Shown piece by piece: positions 40,986 through 50,537 of a stretch of 64,000 bases of DNA. Below the pieces are notes generated by a model. The model was not told the DNA's origin. It worked only from the letters and a program-made list of their open reading frames with translations, and ran no database searches. A program made the position numbers and the translations under genes. Position 1 is the first letter of the stretch. Every line of letters begins with the position of its first letter. Origin of the DNA: Verrucomicrobiota bacterium (GTDB taxonomy: Bacteria; Verrucomicrobiota; Verrucomicrobiia; Verrucomicrobiales; Akkermansiaceae); NCBI GenBank assembly GCA_004294095.1, contig RDZR01000034.1:1-64000 (forward strand). Direction: 5' to 3'.

Positions 40986-42985
40986 TTGCAGCACAACTAT
41001 ATGATGTCCAACCACTTATGTAATACTATTGATTTAGATCAACGGACTGAGCCATTTTTTAATAGACATCTGAAAGCCTGCCATGCATTCGTTCATATTG
41101 TGAATAAAGGGAAAGGTCATTTCTTTGGTTTACAAAACTTACGGACACCTTCCCACGCGGCTCGGTTTGTTTTCACAGCATCGCAGATTTTTCTTTCGTT
41201 ATTTTCAATTCCGGCGCAGGCAGAGCCTGCATGGGAGAAACCAAGCTTATCGCTCGGTGCGCTCGATATCAACGGCGGCCTACGCCAGCGTTTTGAGCTG
41301 GGTGTGCTCAGTGGCTCGCCCGAGTTTGCATTTCCCATCTACTTAGAGCATCGCTTGAGGGAAGAGGAGTCGCTCAGCGAGTTTCAAATTCCGCAGTTAG
41401 AGAGTTATGTCGTGCCAGAAGGACGAGAGGAAATTTTATGGTTAGAGCCAGGTGGCCTGCGCCATGTATTTAAATTAGCCGATGTCAAACAGCATCCACC
41501 AACTGCACAGAAGGAGCTATGGGTCGCTGTGAAGGTGGGCGCTACCGATTACCAGTTTCACTCGGCGGATGGCTGGGTCTATCATTACTCCGCAGGTGGC
41601 ATCACCTCCCTGCTCGCACCTACTGGGCGCAAGCTTCTTTTCGAAACAGATGGCCTCCGCATCAGCAGGATTTATCAAGAATCTGCAGGTAAACGTATCA
41701 ATTTGCTAGCGTCCAAGGACAATGATCTCGGCCAGCCAGAAAGTGTCCAAATTGGTCCGAATATCCATCGCTTTCAATACACCACCGCCACAGACCAGCT
41801 CGCCTCTTGGAAGTCTCCGCAAATGGGTCTGAAATCTGTCTCATTTTCTTATTCTGCGAATGGCCTCATCGAAGCCGTCACTCTCCCCAACAGCCAAAAA
41901 CTCGCCTACGCGTGGGGCCACCGCGATGGCGGCGAAACTACCGAGTTCTTCGGTGTCCGTGGCAGCTCAGAAAATCGTCTCGAGAGCATCCGCGATGCCC
42001 GTGGCCGCGAGACAGTGAAGATGACTTATGACACAAAAGGTCGGATGAAAACCAAGCAATCGCCTGGCACCGCAGAGATTCGGTTTGAATACGATGATCG
42101 CGATCGCATCATCCATATTTACCGCCTCGAGGATTTACAAAAAAGCTACGAATACCTTGGAGACTCGGACAAGCCAGTAAAAATCACCAATGCCCTCGGC
42201 GATACCATTGAGATCGCCTACAACGCGGAAGGCCAAGTCTCACGCTACAAGAACCTGGAGGGCGCAGTGAATGAGTTTACCTATGATGACCTCGGCCAAC
42301 TCACGGTGGAGCAATTTCCACTCGGCTATCAGAAAACCATCGAACGCGATGACTTCGGGCGCGTTTTGCGCATTCGCGAAATCGATGGCAAAGAGACCCG
42401 CTACACCTACACGGACGATGATCGGCTAGAATCCGTGAGCGAGAATGGCAGCACATGGACCTATCAGTATGATCCTGAGGGCCATCTAACCCATCTCCTC
42501 AAAGACGGTGCCACTTGGCAAAAAACCGAGCGTGAAAAAATTGCCGCTACCGGCGAGGAAATTCTCAAGCAGACCGATTCGCGAGGCGACGAAACTGTCA
42601 TTCAGTTCGACAAAGCGGGCAACATGGTCAAGCAAGTGGATGCCCTCGGCCAAAAGACTCACTACAAGCACGATGCTCTCGGTCAAATCACGGGCTGGGA
42701 AGACGATCGTGGCGCCGCCGCCGTGCTCCAGCGCGATGCTGAGGGCGCCGCATCGCAGGTGTCGATACAGGCGAGGGCAAGAGCTTGCAAATGGCTTACG
42801 ATCTCACGGGGAAAATCCGAAAGCGCAACAACGGCGAGCAAGATATTCAATACCGCTATAACGAAGAAAGCCAACTCACCCAGATCGACTACGGCAACGG
42901 CCAAACGGTCGATTACACTTACGACAAATACGGGCGCATCGAGACTGACCTGACCGGGCAAGGTGTCAAAACTACCTACACTTGA
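40986..42985 (+). pseudogene. RHS/YD-repeat protein, frameshifted near 42741-42752 and without an RHS core/C-terminal toxin region
   Basis: Many YD-type repeats ('RFEYDDRDRIIHIYRLED', 'NEFTYDDLGQLTVEQFP', 'RYTYTDDDRLESVSENGSTWTYQYDPEGHLTHL'); YD homology continues in another frame ('QMAYDLTGKIRKRNNGEQDIQYRYNEESQLTQIDYGNGQTVDYTYDKYGRIETDL') to TGA 42983-42985. Confidence 0.8.
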
Positions 42986-43029
42986 AAAGGGACCACTGCG
43001 GAAGTCGAGAGATAAAATAAGAATTTTTA

Positions 43030-43063
43030 AAATTGCACATATTAATATAAATATGTGCAATTT
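43030..43063. repeat. Perfect 14-bp inverted repeat with 6-nt loop (hairpin)
   Basis: AAATTGCACATATT-aatata-AATATGTGCAATTT, between the RHS stop and the first repeat-family gene. Confidence 0.85.
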
Positions 43064-43085
43064 ACATTAATTTAGGAATTAATAT

Positions 43086-44546
43086 ATGATTAAAATAAAA
43101 AATTGCATATTTTTTTGTTTGATTTCGGCAATAGCATCAGCTATCATGATGTCAGTTTATAATTCATCAACAAACAGGATTGTTGAGAATTATTTGATAT
43201 CCAGTAATTATAAAAAACGGAAATCTTCAGAAGAAAATAAACCCATTGAAAATTTTAATATTAATAAACAAGCAGAACTAAATCAAAAGATTGAAAATGG
43301 AAATCCTGATGAGGAAAGATATAAACTTATAGTCCATATGTTGCAACAGGGTCTATTTGATAAAGCGGTTGCAACTGCTGATTTGGAAATTGACGAAAAT
43401 AAACATGAAGACCTTTACAGCATGATAGCTTCTACGTGGGCATTAGCAGATTCTGCGGGCTGTTTCTCTTGGGTGATGTCTGTGAAACCAAGTGAACGCA
43501 TCGGGCCAGTATCAAGCATGTTCTTCACCTTATCAAATGCAAACCGAACAGATGTAATTTCTTACATTGACAAAATACCCAAAGGTCAATTCAAGGATAT
43601 TGCATTGTCTGCAGCATCTTTTGCAATGATTGAAAATAATCCAGATGAACTTATCAGTCGAATCAGTGATTTAGTAAGTGATGGAGGTATGTCATCCGTC
43701 GCTAGAGGTATCGCAGACTATTACCTGAAAGAACAAAATTACACGCAACTCAAGGCTGTATTGGATAAACTACCCCATGGAAAATTTAAAGATAGTTATA
43801 ATATTACGGTAATGAATCAAATGTCAGAAACCGATCCTGTCCAAGCAATGGATTGGTTAGTAACAAATGCTCAATCGCTTGACACCGAAATATCCTGTCG
43901 ATTAATTGCAGAGAGTTTTTCAAAGATTGATCCGAATATAGGCATTCAAATGGCTGAAAAAATTCAAGACCCAAAAGCTAAGAATGCTTATTTGGATGAG
44001 CTTGGTGGAAAATGGAGCGAAGAAGATCCAGCAAAAGCAAAAGAATGGTTATTAAATTCAATCGCTAAAAATGGATACTCCTCATTTCGTTCAGTCGGAG
44101 ATGGTATTATTGCAGGACTGGTAATATCAGATTATGTTAAAGCAAGTCAATTTATTGAAACAATACCTGATTTAAAATATCGTGAACAAGCGAAATTAAC
44201 AGCGATACCACATATCGCCAACGATAGCCCGTCCGATGCTTACGCATATTATTTAAGTCTCGAAAATAATAGCACTCCACCAGCAAAAGAAGTTTTTCTT
44301 TCGATAGCATCTAAGTGGCTTGAACTTGATCCCTTAGATGCGTCCAAATGGATCAATAGTTTAAAACCCGGAGTAAGTAAAGATAGTGCAGTTGAAAAAT
44401 TAGTTGCAAATATTCTCGAAAAAGACAATGATTATCAGATGGCTAGTTCATGGGCATCTCAAATAAGTGATCCTGAAATTAAGTCTTCTATTAATAGACA
44501 AATCGAAGATAAAAAACAAATGAACGAGACAATTCCATCAAAATAA
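43086..44546 (+). CDS. Membrane-anchored helical-repeat protein, W..(D)P..A..W family paralogue 1
   Basis: 486 aa; N-terminal hydrophobic segment; repeats such as 'ASKWLELDPLDASKWINSLKPG', 'GGKWSEEDPAKAKEWLLNS'; C-terminus aligns with the 464 aa protein. Confidence 0.7.
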   Translation: MIKIKNCIFFCLISAIASAIMMSVYNSSTNRIVENYLISSNYKKRKSSEENKPIENFNINKQAELNQKIENGNPDEERYKLIVHMLQQGLFDKAVATADLEIDENKHEDLYSMIASTWALADSAGCFSWVMSVKPSERIGPVSSMFFTLSNANRTDVISYIDKIPKGQFKDIALSAASFAMIENNPDELISRISDLVSDGGMSSVARGIADYYLKEQNYTQLKAVLDKLPHGKFKDSYNITVMNQMSETDPVQAMDWLVTNAQSLDTEISCRLIAESFSKIDPNIGIQMAEKIQDPKAKNAYLDELGGKWSEEDPAKAKEWLLNSIAKNGYSSFRSVGDGIIAGLVISDYVKASQFIETIPDLKYREQAKLTAIPHIANDSPSDAYAYYLSLENNSTPPAKEVFLSIASKWLELDPLDASKWINSLKPGVSKDSAVEKLVANILEKDNDYQMASSWASQISDPEIKSSINRQIEDKKQMNETIPSK

Positions 44547-44584
44547 AAATCGTGAAAACTTGAGAAATATATTTATGTTAGATT

Positions 44585-45417
44585 ATGAAAACCATTTCAC
44601 TGCTATCTTTAATTCTAATGCTTTTTTTCATACATACCACTTCGATATTGGGTGATCATTTGCAATCTGCATTAAAAAACTCCGGGGAAAACCGCAGTGA
44701 ACTAGAAAATGCCCTAACCAAGTTCAGAAGCGAAGATACGAATGACCTAATCGCTCACGCGTCTCAATACGACCTTGTGAATCTAACGGCCGAGCAAATC
44801 GTCGAAAACGTCATGTATGCGCGGAAAGTTCACACAGCGTTGCCCTATCTCGGGGAAAAAAAAGATGACGAACTATGGCGGGAATGGGTGTTGCCACACC
44901 GAGTTTTAGATGAAGACTTGGAATTATGTCGTGGAGAATTCTATGATCAAATGCAGCCTGTGGTTCATGGTAAAAAGACTACCAAGGAAGTCGCAACCGC
45001 AATCCATGCTTGACTTTGGGAAAAACAACACAGTTTATGTGAACGGAAAGCCACTCACAACGCTCGATCCTCTAGGAACATGGGAGGTGTTAGGTCTTGA
45101 CCTTCCTGTCGTCGGACCTACTCTGCAAAATGGTCAAGCGCCGACTACAACTATAAGAATAGACTATACCTATGACAAAACCCAAAAGCCTACATATACA
45201 ATAGATTCGGCCAGAGTGATCAATTTCGCCCGATACTAGTCTTTACCTGGATGCAACATCAAAAATAACACGCTTACAGACGTAACAGGTGATCCAAAGC
45301 GCGAGTATTGGCGCGAGGCAGATGCCACTGTATCAGCAATATACAAAGATAACCAGATCGGGCCTCAGAGATTTCCCAAAATCACTCCAATTAATTCGCC
45401 CTCATGGGAGAAATGAA
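44585..45417 (+). pseudogene. Degraded secreted protein (transglutaminase-like N-terminal style) followed by open fragments in another frame
   Basis: 'MKTISLLSLILMLFFIHTTSILGDHLQSAL...LWREWVLPHRVLDEDLELCRGEFYDQMQPVVHGKKTTKEVATAIHA*'; +1 frame continues to 45239 TAG and then open again to TGA 45415-45417 ('...TDVTGDPKREYWREADATVSAIYKDNQIGPQRFPKITPINSPSWEK*'). Confidence 0.5.
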
Positions 45418-45595
45418 ATTATAATTTGAGGCTTTTGGAAATCTAGCTTCCCCCATGGCTGCATATATTCATACATCAATACGAAGTTCAAAACTCACAA
45501 TTATGCACTATGTTATAGCATATTCGCAACAAGAACAAATATAATTACGGGTAGAGCAGTAAATCTGCAAATAAGACCACTGCAAAAAATAAATT

Positions 45596-46990
45596 ATGAA
45601 AATCAATCCGCTTCTAGCATCATTAGTTATTGTAATTGCATTGATTAGTATATCGTTAATTCGCAATACAAGCGAATCAAAACGGGATACACCCACTGCT
45701 GATCGACTATCGACAACTAATCGAAAAAAAGCAGATAAAATTATTTTCAGTGAAAATAAAAATCAGTTGGACACAAATATAAATGTCATCCAGCAATTAG
45801 AACCTGATTTAAGTAATCTAGAACTCATTATAAATCAAGCTATAGCGATCAACGACGCTGAAAGGCGCCTTCAATCATTGAAACAAATCGCTCATTTATG
45901 GGCGTTACAAGACCCAGATGCAAGTTTCAAATGGAGCCTAACGTTGGATGACAATATTCTAGGTAAGGACTATGTTGCAGCTCAAATTGTAAGCACACTA
46001 GTAAATATACATGATTTAGACAAGGTGAAAAAATTTATTGGCTCGATGACACAAGGCAAAGCCAAAGACACTGTTATAGGTTATAGTATCAGTGATGTGA
46101 TGGATCAAGATATTGCAACTGCAGTCGAATTTATGATGTTAATTGCCTCAAGCGACTCAATGAAATCAATTGCTGAACACATAGCATCAGAAATAGTCGA
46201 CTCTGACCAAATTTATCCCATGAAAGACATGCTGGATGGTATGCCTTCGGGCTCTATGAAGGAATACCTTGAAACTTCCTTTATCCGAAACCTTGCAATT
46301 AAGAACCCGAATCAAGCACTGGATTGGCTACGTGTCAACCAAAAGCAAATCACTGATGAAACTCTGGGATCTCTAGCGTATGGCTTTGCGCTTGCTGCTC
46401 CACTTAAAGGAATTGTTGCTGCTAGTGAAATCTATGACAAAGATCTAAGGAAAAATTTCTTATCATATCTTACTAGTCGGTGGGGCTCGGAGAATCCATT
46501 GGAGGCCGGAGAATGGCTTATATCCGCGATTCAAAGCAGTGATTTTGACTCGAACAAAATTGAGTTTGGTGAAATCGCAAAACAGTCACTAGCCAAGAAT
46601 CCTAGTCTAATATTCGATCAAATATTAAAAATAAAAAATCCAATTCATAGAAGTGAAGCGTTTATGAGTGCCGCTGGCGCACTTTCCGAGTATAATCCTA
46701 GCAAGGCGGCTGAATTAGTTCTTTCTGTTTCAAACAATCAACCAGAAAACAGGGATAGTGAACTGCAAAGAGTAGCTAGAAATTGGCTTGAAAGGGATCC
46801 TTTGGCGGCATCCCAATGGATTAATACGATTTCAAGTGGTAACACAAAGGATCTGTTAATTTCAGAACTGGTCTCGAACATCCTAGAAAAGGACAAGGAC
46901 ACTGCCTTAGCCCGATCATGGGCTGAGCAAATCGGTAATTCTGACATTAAATCAACTATAAATATAAAGATTGGCAATATAACTCCATAG
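45596..46990 (+). CDS. Membrane-anchored helical-repeat protein, family paralogue 2
   Basis: 464 aa; 'AHLWALQDPDASFKWSLTL', 'ARNWLERDPLAASQWINTISSGNTKD', 'VSNILEKDKDTALARSWAEQIGNSDIKSTINIKI' aligns with paralogue 1 C-terminus. Confidence 0.7.
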   Translation: MKINPLLASLVIVIALISISLIRNTSESKRDTPTADRLSTTNRKKADKIIFSENKNQLDTNINVIQQLEPDLSNLELIINQAIAINDAERRLQSLKQIAHLWALQDPDASFKWSLTLDDNILGKDYVAAQIVSTLVNIHDLDKVKKFIGSMTQGKAKDTVIGYSISDVMDQDIATAVEFMMLIASSDSMKSIAEHIASEIVDSDQIYPMKDMLDGMPSGSMKEYLETSFIRNLAIKNPNQALDWLRVNQKQITDETLGSLAYGFALAAPLKGIVAASEIYDKDLRKNFLSYLTSRWGSENPLEAGEWLISAIQSSDFDSNKIEFGEIAKQSLAKNPSLIFDQILKIKNPIHRSEAFMSAAGALSEYNPSKAAELVLSVSNNQPENRDSELQRVARNWLERDPLAASQWINTISSGNTKDLLISELVSNILEKDKDTALARSWAEQIGNSDIKSTINIKIGNITP

Positions 46991-47157
46991 CTCATATGGT
47001 TCATCAAGAATCTGAAAAGTTATTAGTCAAGCGAACAATGTAGTAAAAGATTGGTGATTTTAATTTTCTTAAGGGTTTGTATCTGCGCCGATTTTATAGT
47101 GACGGTGTCACATTTCTTGATTCGCCTTCTTAAAAATATTACACCTAGTGCTAAACT

Positions 47158-47715
47158 ATGGAAAACGTCACTATTGAAAAAATATTAGTAACATGGTTAA
47201 TTTCTTTGACAGTGTCGATTGGGTATTATCGTTTCAAATCAAATACCTCAGCTAGCGATTCGAAGTCAATTCTCGAATTTACAATTTCGCATATTTCAAA
47301 AATACATGAGCCGAACATAAACGCCGCACCTAGATCGACAGTTAATGATGATGATATTTATTCAGAAATACAGGCAGCTAATTTAATTGATAATGACAAA
47401 AACCGGGTCCAGACATTAAAGCGAATTGCTGGTCGGTGGTCTTTAAAAGATCCGGCATCATGTCTCGAATGGGCTCTTTCTATTGCGAATGAGAAAATTG
47501 GTAATGAATACATAGCTGCTCAGGTCTTCATGACTCTGGTAAGTAATGATCAATTTGGGAAGGCAATGGAACTCTTAAGTCAAGTTCCCCAAGGAAATTT
47601 GCGCGACACGTCAATAGGATACGGCATGTGGGGCATTCTTGACCCTGATCGTATTAATCTGGCGGAGTCCGAGCAAATTCTATATATAATAAATTTTAAG
47701 TGTCTAAAGTTATGA
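47158..47715 (+). pseudogene. Truncated family paralogue 3 (N-terminal part only)
   Basis: 185 aa: 'RVQTLKRIAGRWSLKDPASCLEWALSIANEKIGNEYIAAQVFMTLVSND' matches paralogue 2 N-terminal half, then ends prematurely. Confidence 0.6.
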
Positions 47716-49295
47716 AAATAAAATATAAATACTACATATTTTTAACAATAATAATAATTACTTTACTCATAGCTTTTGAATTTAGCGGGCCAACATCCAC
47801 AAGTTCAAATGCTGCAGAGGTAAAGGATACACGATACAAAGAAAGCAGAAAAACATCACTGAAATCAGCGAAAGCTCGTGAGAAATATTTCTCTATGATT
47901 GTTTCTCGTATTCCTCATCGCAGAATGTCAGCCGATTTGAAGGAGTATATATTATTACTAGAAAAATCAAACGAAATTGATCTGCCGAGATTGTATGAAG
48001 CAGCATGCCAGTTCCAAGACAAAGATCGAGCTATTGCTTTGGATTTATTAGCTTTAGTCTGGGGAGATATAAATCCTATTGGTGCAGCTGAGTTCGCTAA
48101 TACAATCGCCAATCCTGAGCAATCCGAAGAGTTTTTAGTTGCTGTGTTCTCAAGATGGCCCGAGAATTTGATCCAACAGGGTCTTAATTGGATTGCAACT
48201 ATAAAAGACGATGCCAAAAAGCAGCGAATACTAGAATCATTTCTATCTAATTCCGCAAGACTAGAGCCACATCTTGTAGCAAGTTATGTGTAGATGTTAC
48301 CAGAAGGATCAAGTAAGTCTTCTATCATTTCGCAGATGATTCAGAAGTGGATCCAAACTGATCCTGAAGCTGCTTTGAATTGGGCGAATCAATCATTGTC
48401 TGGGAAGAGTAAAATTGAAGCTCTTGCATTGGCTGGGTCCATTATCTCTAAAACTGACCCTCCGCGTGCGGCTTTACTGTTTGAAAATATCCCATATGGG
48501 CTTGGACGCGATGCATTACTCAAAGACATTGCATCAAACTGGGCTGCTGTAGATTCCAAGCTGGCGATTGCTTGGCTCAATGGTTTGGATTCCGTTGATC
48601 GAAATATGGGTATCATGGCGATGGCAGAGGGATGGGCCTCTAGCAAGCCCTTAGAAGCGGCAGAATTTGGCTCTACGTTACCAAGTGAACAAAAATTACA
48701 GTTTCTAGAAATGGTAATGAGCCAATGGGCCTCAGAAGATCCTATTTCAGCAATTGCGTGGATCAAAGAATCCTATGAGCTGCAATCACTTCCAGATAGT
48801 ATAATGCGAAGAACTTATGAATCGTGGGCTTTGAAGGATCCGCAGCAAGCCTCAAATAGCATTAAGGATTTTGACGAAAAAACACAGGCTTTGCTAGCTG
48901 ATACACTATCGAGCAATTGGGCGCGCAGTAATCCTACAGGAGCAGCTGTTTTTGCGCTTTCTCTTCCTGAAGGAAATGTCAAGGCAGAAGCCGTTGGAGG
49001 GGTAATGGCGCAGTGGTCGAGATCTGACCCCATGGAGGCATCTAAATGGCTGGCTTCGCTAGAACAAGGCCAAGCAAAGAATAAAGGAATTTTAGAATTG
49101 GCTTTAGCTATTTCCGGTTCAGATCCATCTTCAGCGATGAAATGGGCTTTAGAACTTTCCAATCAAGAGGATCGTGAGGAGTGTATTCAACGAATCGGTA
49201 AAATCTGGATTAACCAAGCTGGCGCTGAAGCCGTTTCCGAAATCAAAAAAATGAGTTTGTCTCCTTCTGAGATAAAGCAACTGGGCTTGGAGTAA
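47700..49295 (+). pseudogene. Family paralogue 4, interrupted by in-frame TAG at 48291-48293
   Basis: ORFs 47700-48293 and 48294-49295 are in the same frame, separated only by TAG; 'AASYV*MLPEGSSKSSIISQMIQKWIQTDPEAALNWANQSL'; multiple 'W..(D)P..A..W' repeats downstream. Confidence 0.75.
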
Positions 49296-49359
49296 CCGGA
49301 GGTGATGAATGAAATACGTCATTGAGTGCTATATCATATAGAAAAATCGGAACTATGTT

Positions 49360-49443
49360 ATGAATAGATACGAGCCAATTGCATTCATTATATTATCCAT
49401 CGCCACGCTATCTACAACGACAATGGGTGGTGAGCATTTGTAA
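49360..49443 (+). pseudogene. 27-aa signal-peptide stub resembling the start of the 44585 gene
   Basis: 'MNRYEPIAFIILSIATLSTTTMGGEHL*' vs '...HTTSILGDHLQSAL': TAA sits where the other copy has CAA. Confidence 0.35.
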
Positions 49444-49449
49444 TCGTCC

Positions 49450-49800
49450 CAAAATCCACTCCCTACTCACCCGCCGTTGACCGTGCATCCTCGCTGGGAT
49501 GTCCAGACCACAGCCTACGCCATCCCGCCGACTGACCTGCACCAATGCCCATTTCGTCGAGGTCGATTTTCCGCGCCCGCTCCAGCCCCGCCTTATCATC
49601 GAGTTCAGCGAAGGCCTCTCGCTCCTGCTCGAAGATCAAGCCGCCATCCCGCTTGCCGCCGAGTTCATCGCCACCTTTCGCAAGCACCTCTCCGCCCCCG
49701 CTCGCGATGCCCTCTTCGTCTTCAGCAACAAGCGGCGCAACCGCATCAAGCTTGCTCCCGAGGCATTGCACCTCCTCTGGCGCGGATGTTTCGCCGCTTG
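49450..49800 (+). mobile_element. Degenerate IS66-family remnant (TnpA tail fused to TnpB fragments)
   Basis: ORF 49499-49864: 'FVEVDFPRPLQPRLIIEFSEGLSLLLEDQAAIPLAAEFIATFRKHL' (TnpA-tail style) then 'DALFVFSNKRRNRIK' (TnpB core style) then 'LAPEALHLLWRG' (TnpB tail style); far shorter than a full element. Confidence 0.5.
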
Positions 49801-49849
49801 CGTCCAGAGGAGTCGCACGGAAACGTATCGTTGGCTTTTTCCCAATAGA

Positions 49850-50434
49850 TTATTTCTGCACTAGCAGTTTTCTTGCGCTCCAAAGGTAATTCCAGCCGCT
49901 GACGATGGTCAATGCGGTGGCGATGATTAAGAGTGAAGGTAGCAGCCAATTCTGTGGGTTTGCCAAATTCCCCAAACCGCGCAGCAGGCCGCCGAGTAGC
50001 GATGAGTGCTCGGCGGCAAGCCAGATCATTCCGGCGATCAAATACGCGAGTTGAAAGCCGGTTTTCCATTTTCCCAAACGATCAGCAGCCAATACTTCTC
50101 CGGACTCAATTGCGATTTGCCGCAGGCCGGTGACTAAAAATTCGCGACCAAGGATGAGTGCTGTGACCCACACCGGACAAAGCCCTTTTGCGGTAAAAAA
50201 AACGAATGCCGCGCTGACTAAAATTTTATCCACCAATGGATCCATCAATTTTCCCAGCGGGGTGACCATTCCCATTTTCCTGGCCAAATAGCCGTCCAAC
50301 CAATCGCTGGCGGCGGCGATGATAAAAATAATCAAACCAATCGCGTAGCCTTCAACTTGCGGATTGGAAATGGCTCCGACAAATACGGCAGTCAGAATCA
50401 AGCGGGAAAAAGTGATCGCATTCGGCAGGTTCAC
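49850..50434 (-). CDS. pgsA: CDP-diacylglycerol--glycerol-3-phosphate 3-phosphatidyltransferase
   Basis: 'MNLPNAITFSRLILTAVFVG', 'SDWLDGYLARKMGMVTPLGKLMDPLVDKILVSAAFV' (CDP-alcohol phosphatidyltransferase motif). Confidence 0.94.
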   Translation of the reverse strand: MNLPNAITFSRLILTAVFVGAISNPQVEGYAIGLIIFIIAAASDWLDGYLARKMGMVTPLGKLMDPLVDKILVSAAFVFFTAKGLCPVWVTALILGREFLVTGLRQIAIESGEVLAADRLGKWKTGFQLAYLIAGMIWLAAEHSSLLGGLLRGLGNLANPQNWLLPSLLIIATALTIVSGWNYLWSARKLLVQK

Positions 50435-50537
50435 ATCAGAAATGTGCGAAATGCATCACGAATTAGCAACAAGGGGTTGCACGATTCGTCATTTACTCCT
50501 AAATCCGGCGCGCCGTCATCCACGGCACTCGATTAAA

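Noticed and set aside
47098-47110. GTGAC-ggt-GTCAC mini-hairpin
   Set aside because: 5-bp stem is easily expected by chance in AT-rich DNA.
40317-49900. Search for a duplicated tRNA-Lys 3' end (att site) and an integrase
   Set aside because: No repeat of TTCGAATCCCAGTCCTCG and no integrase-like ORF seen, so integrative element status is not claimed.
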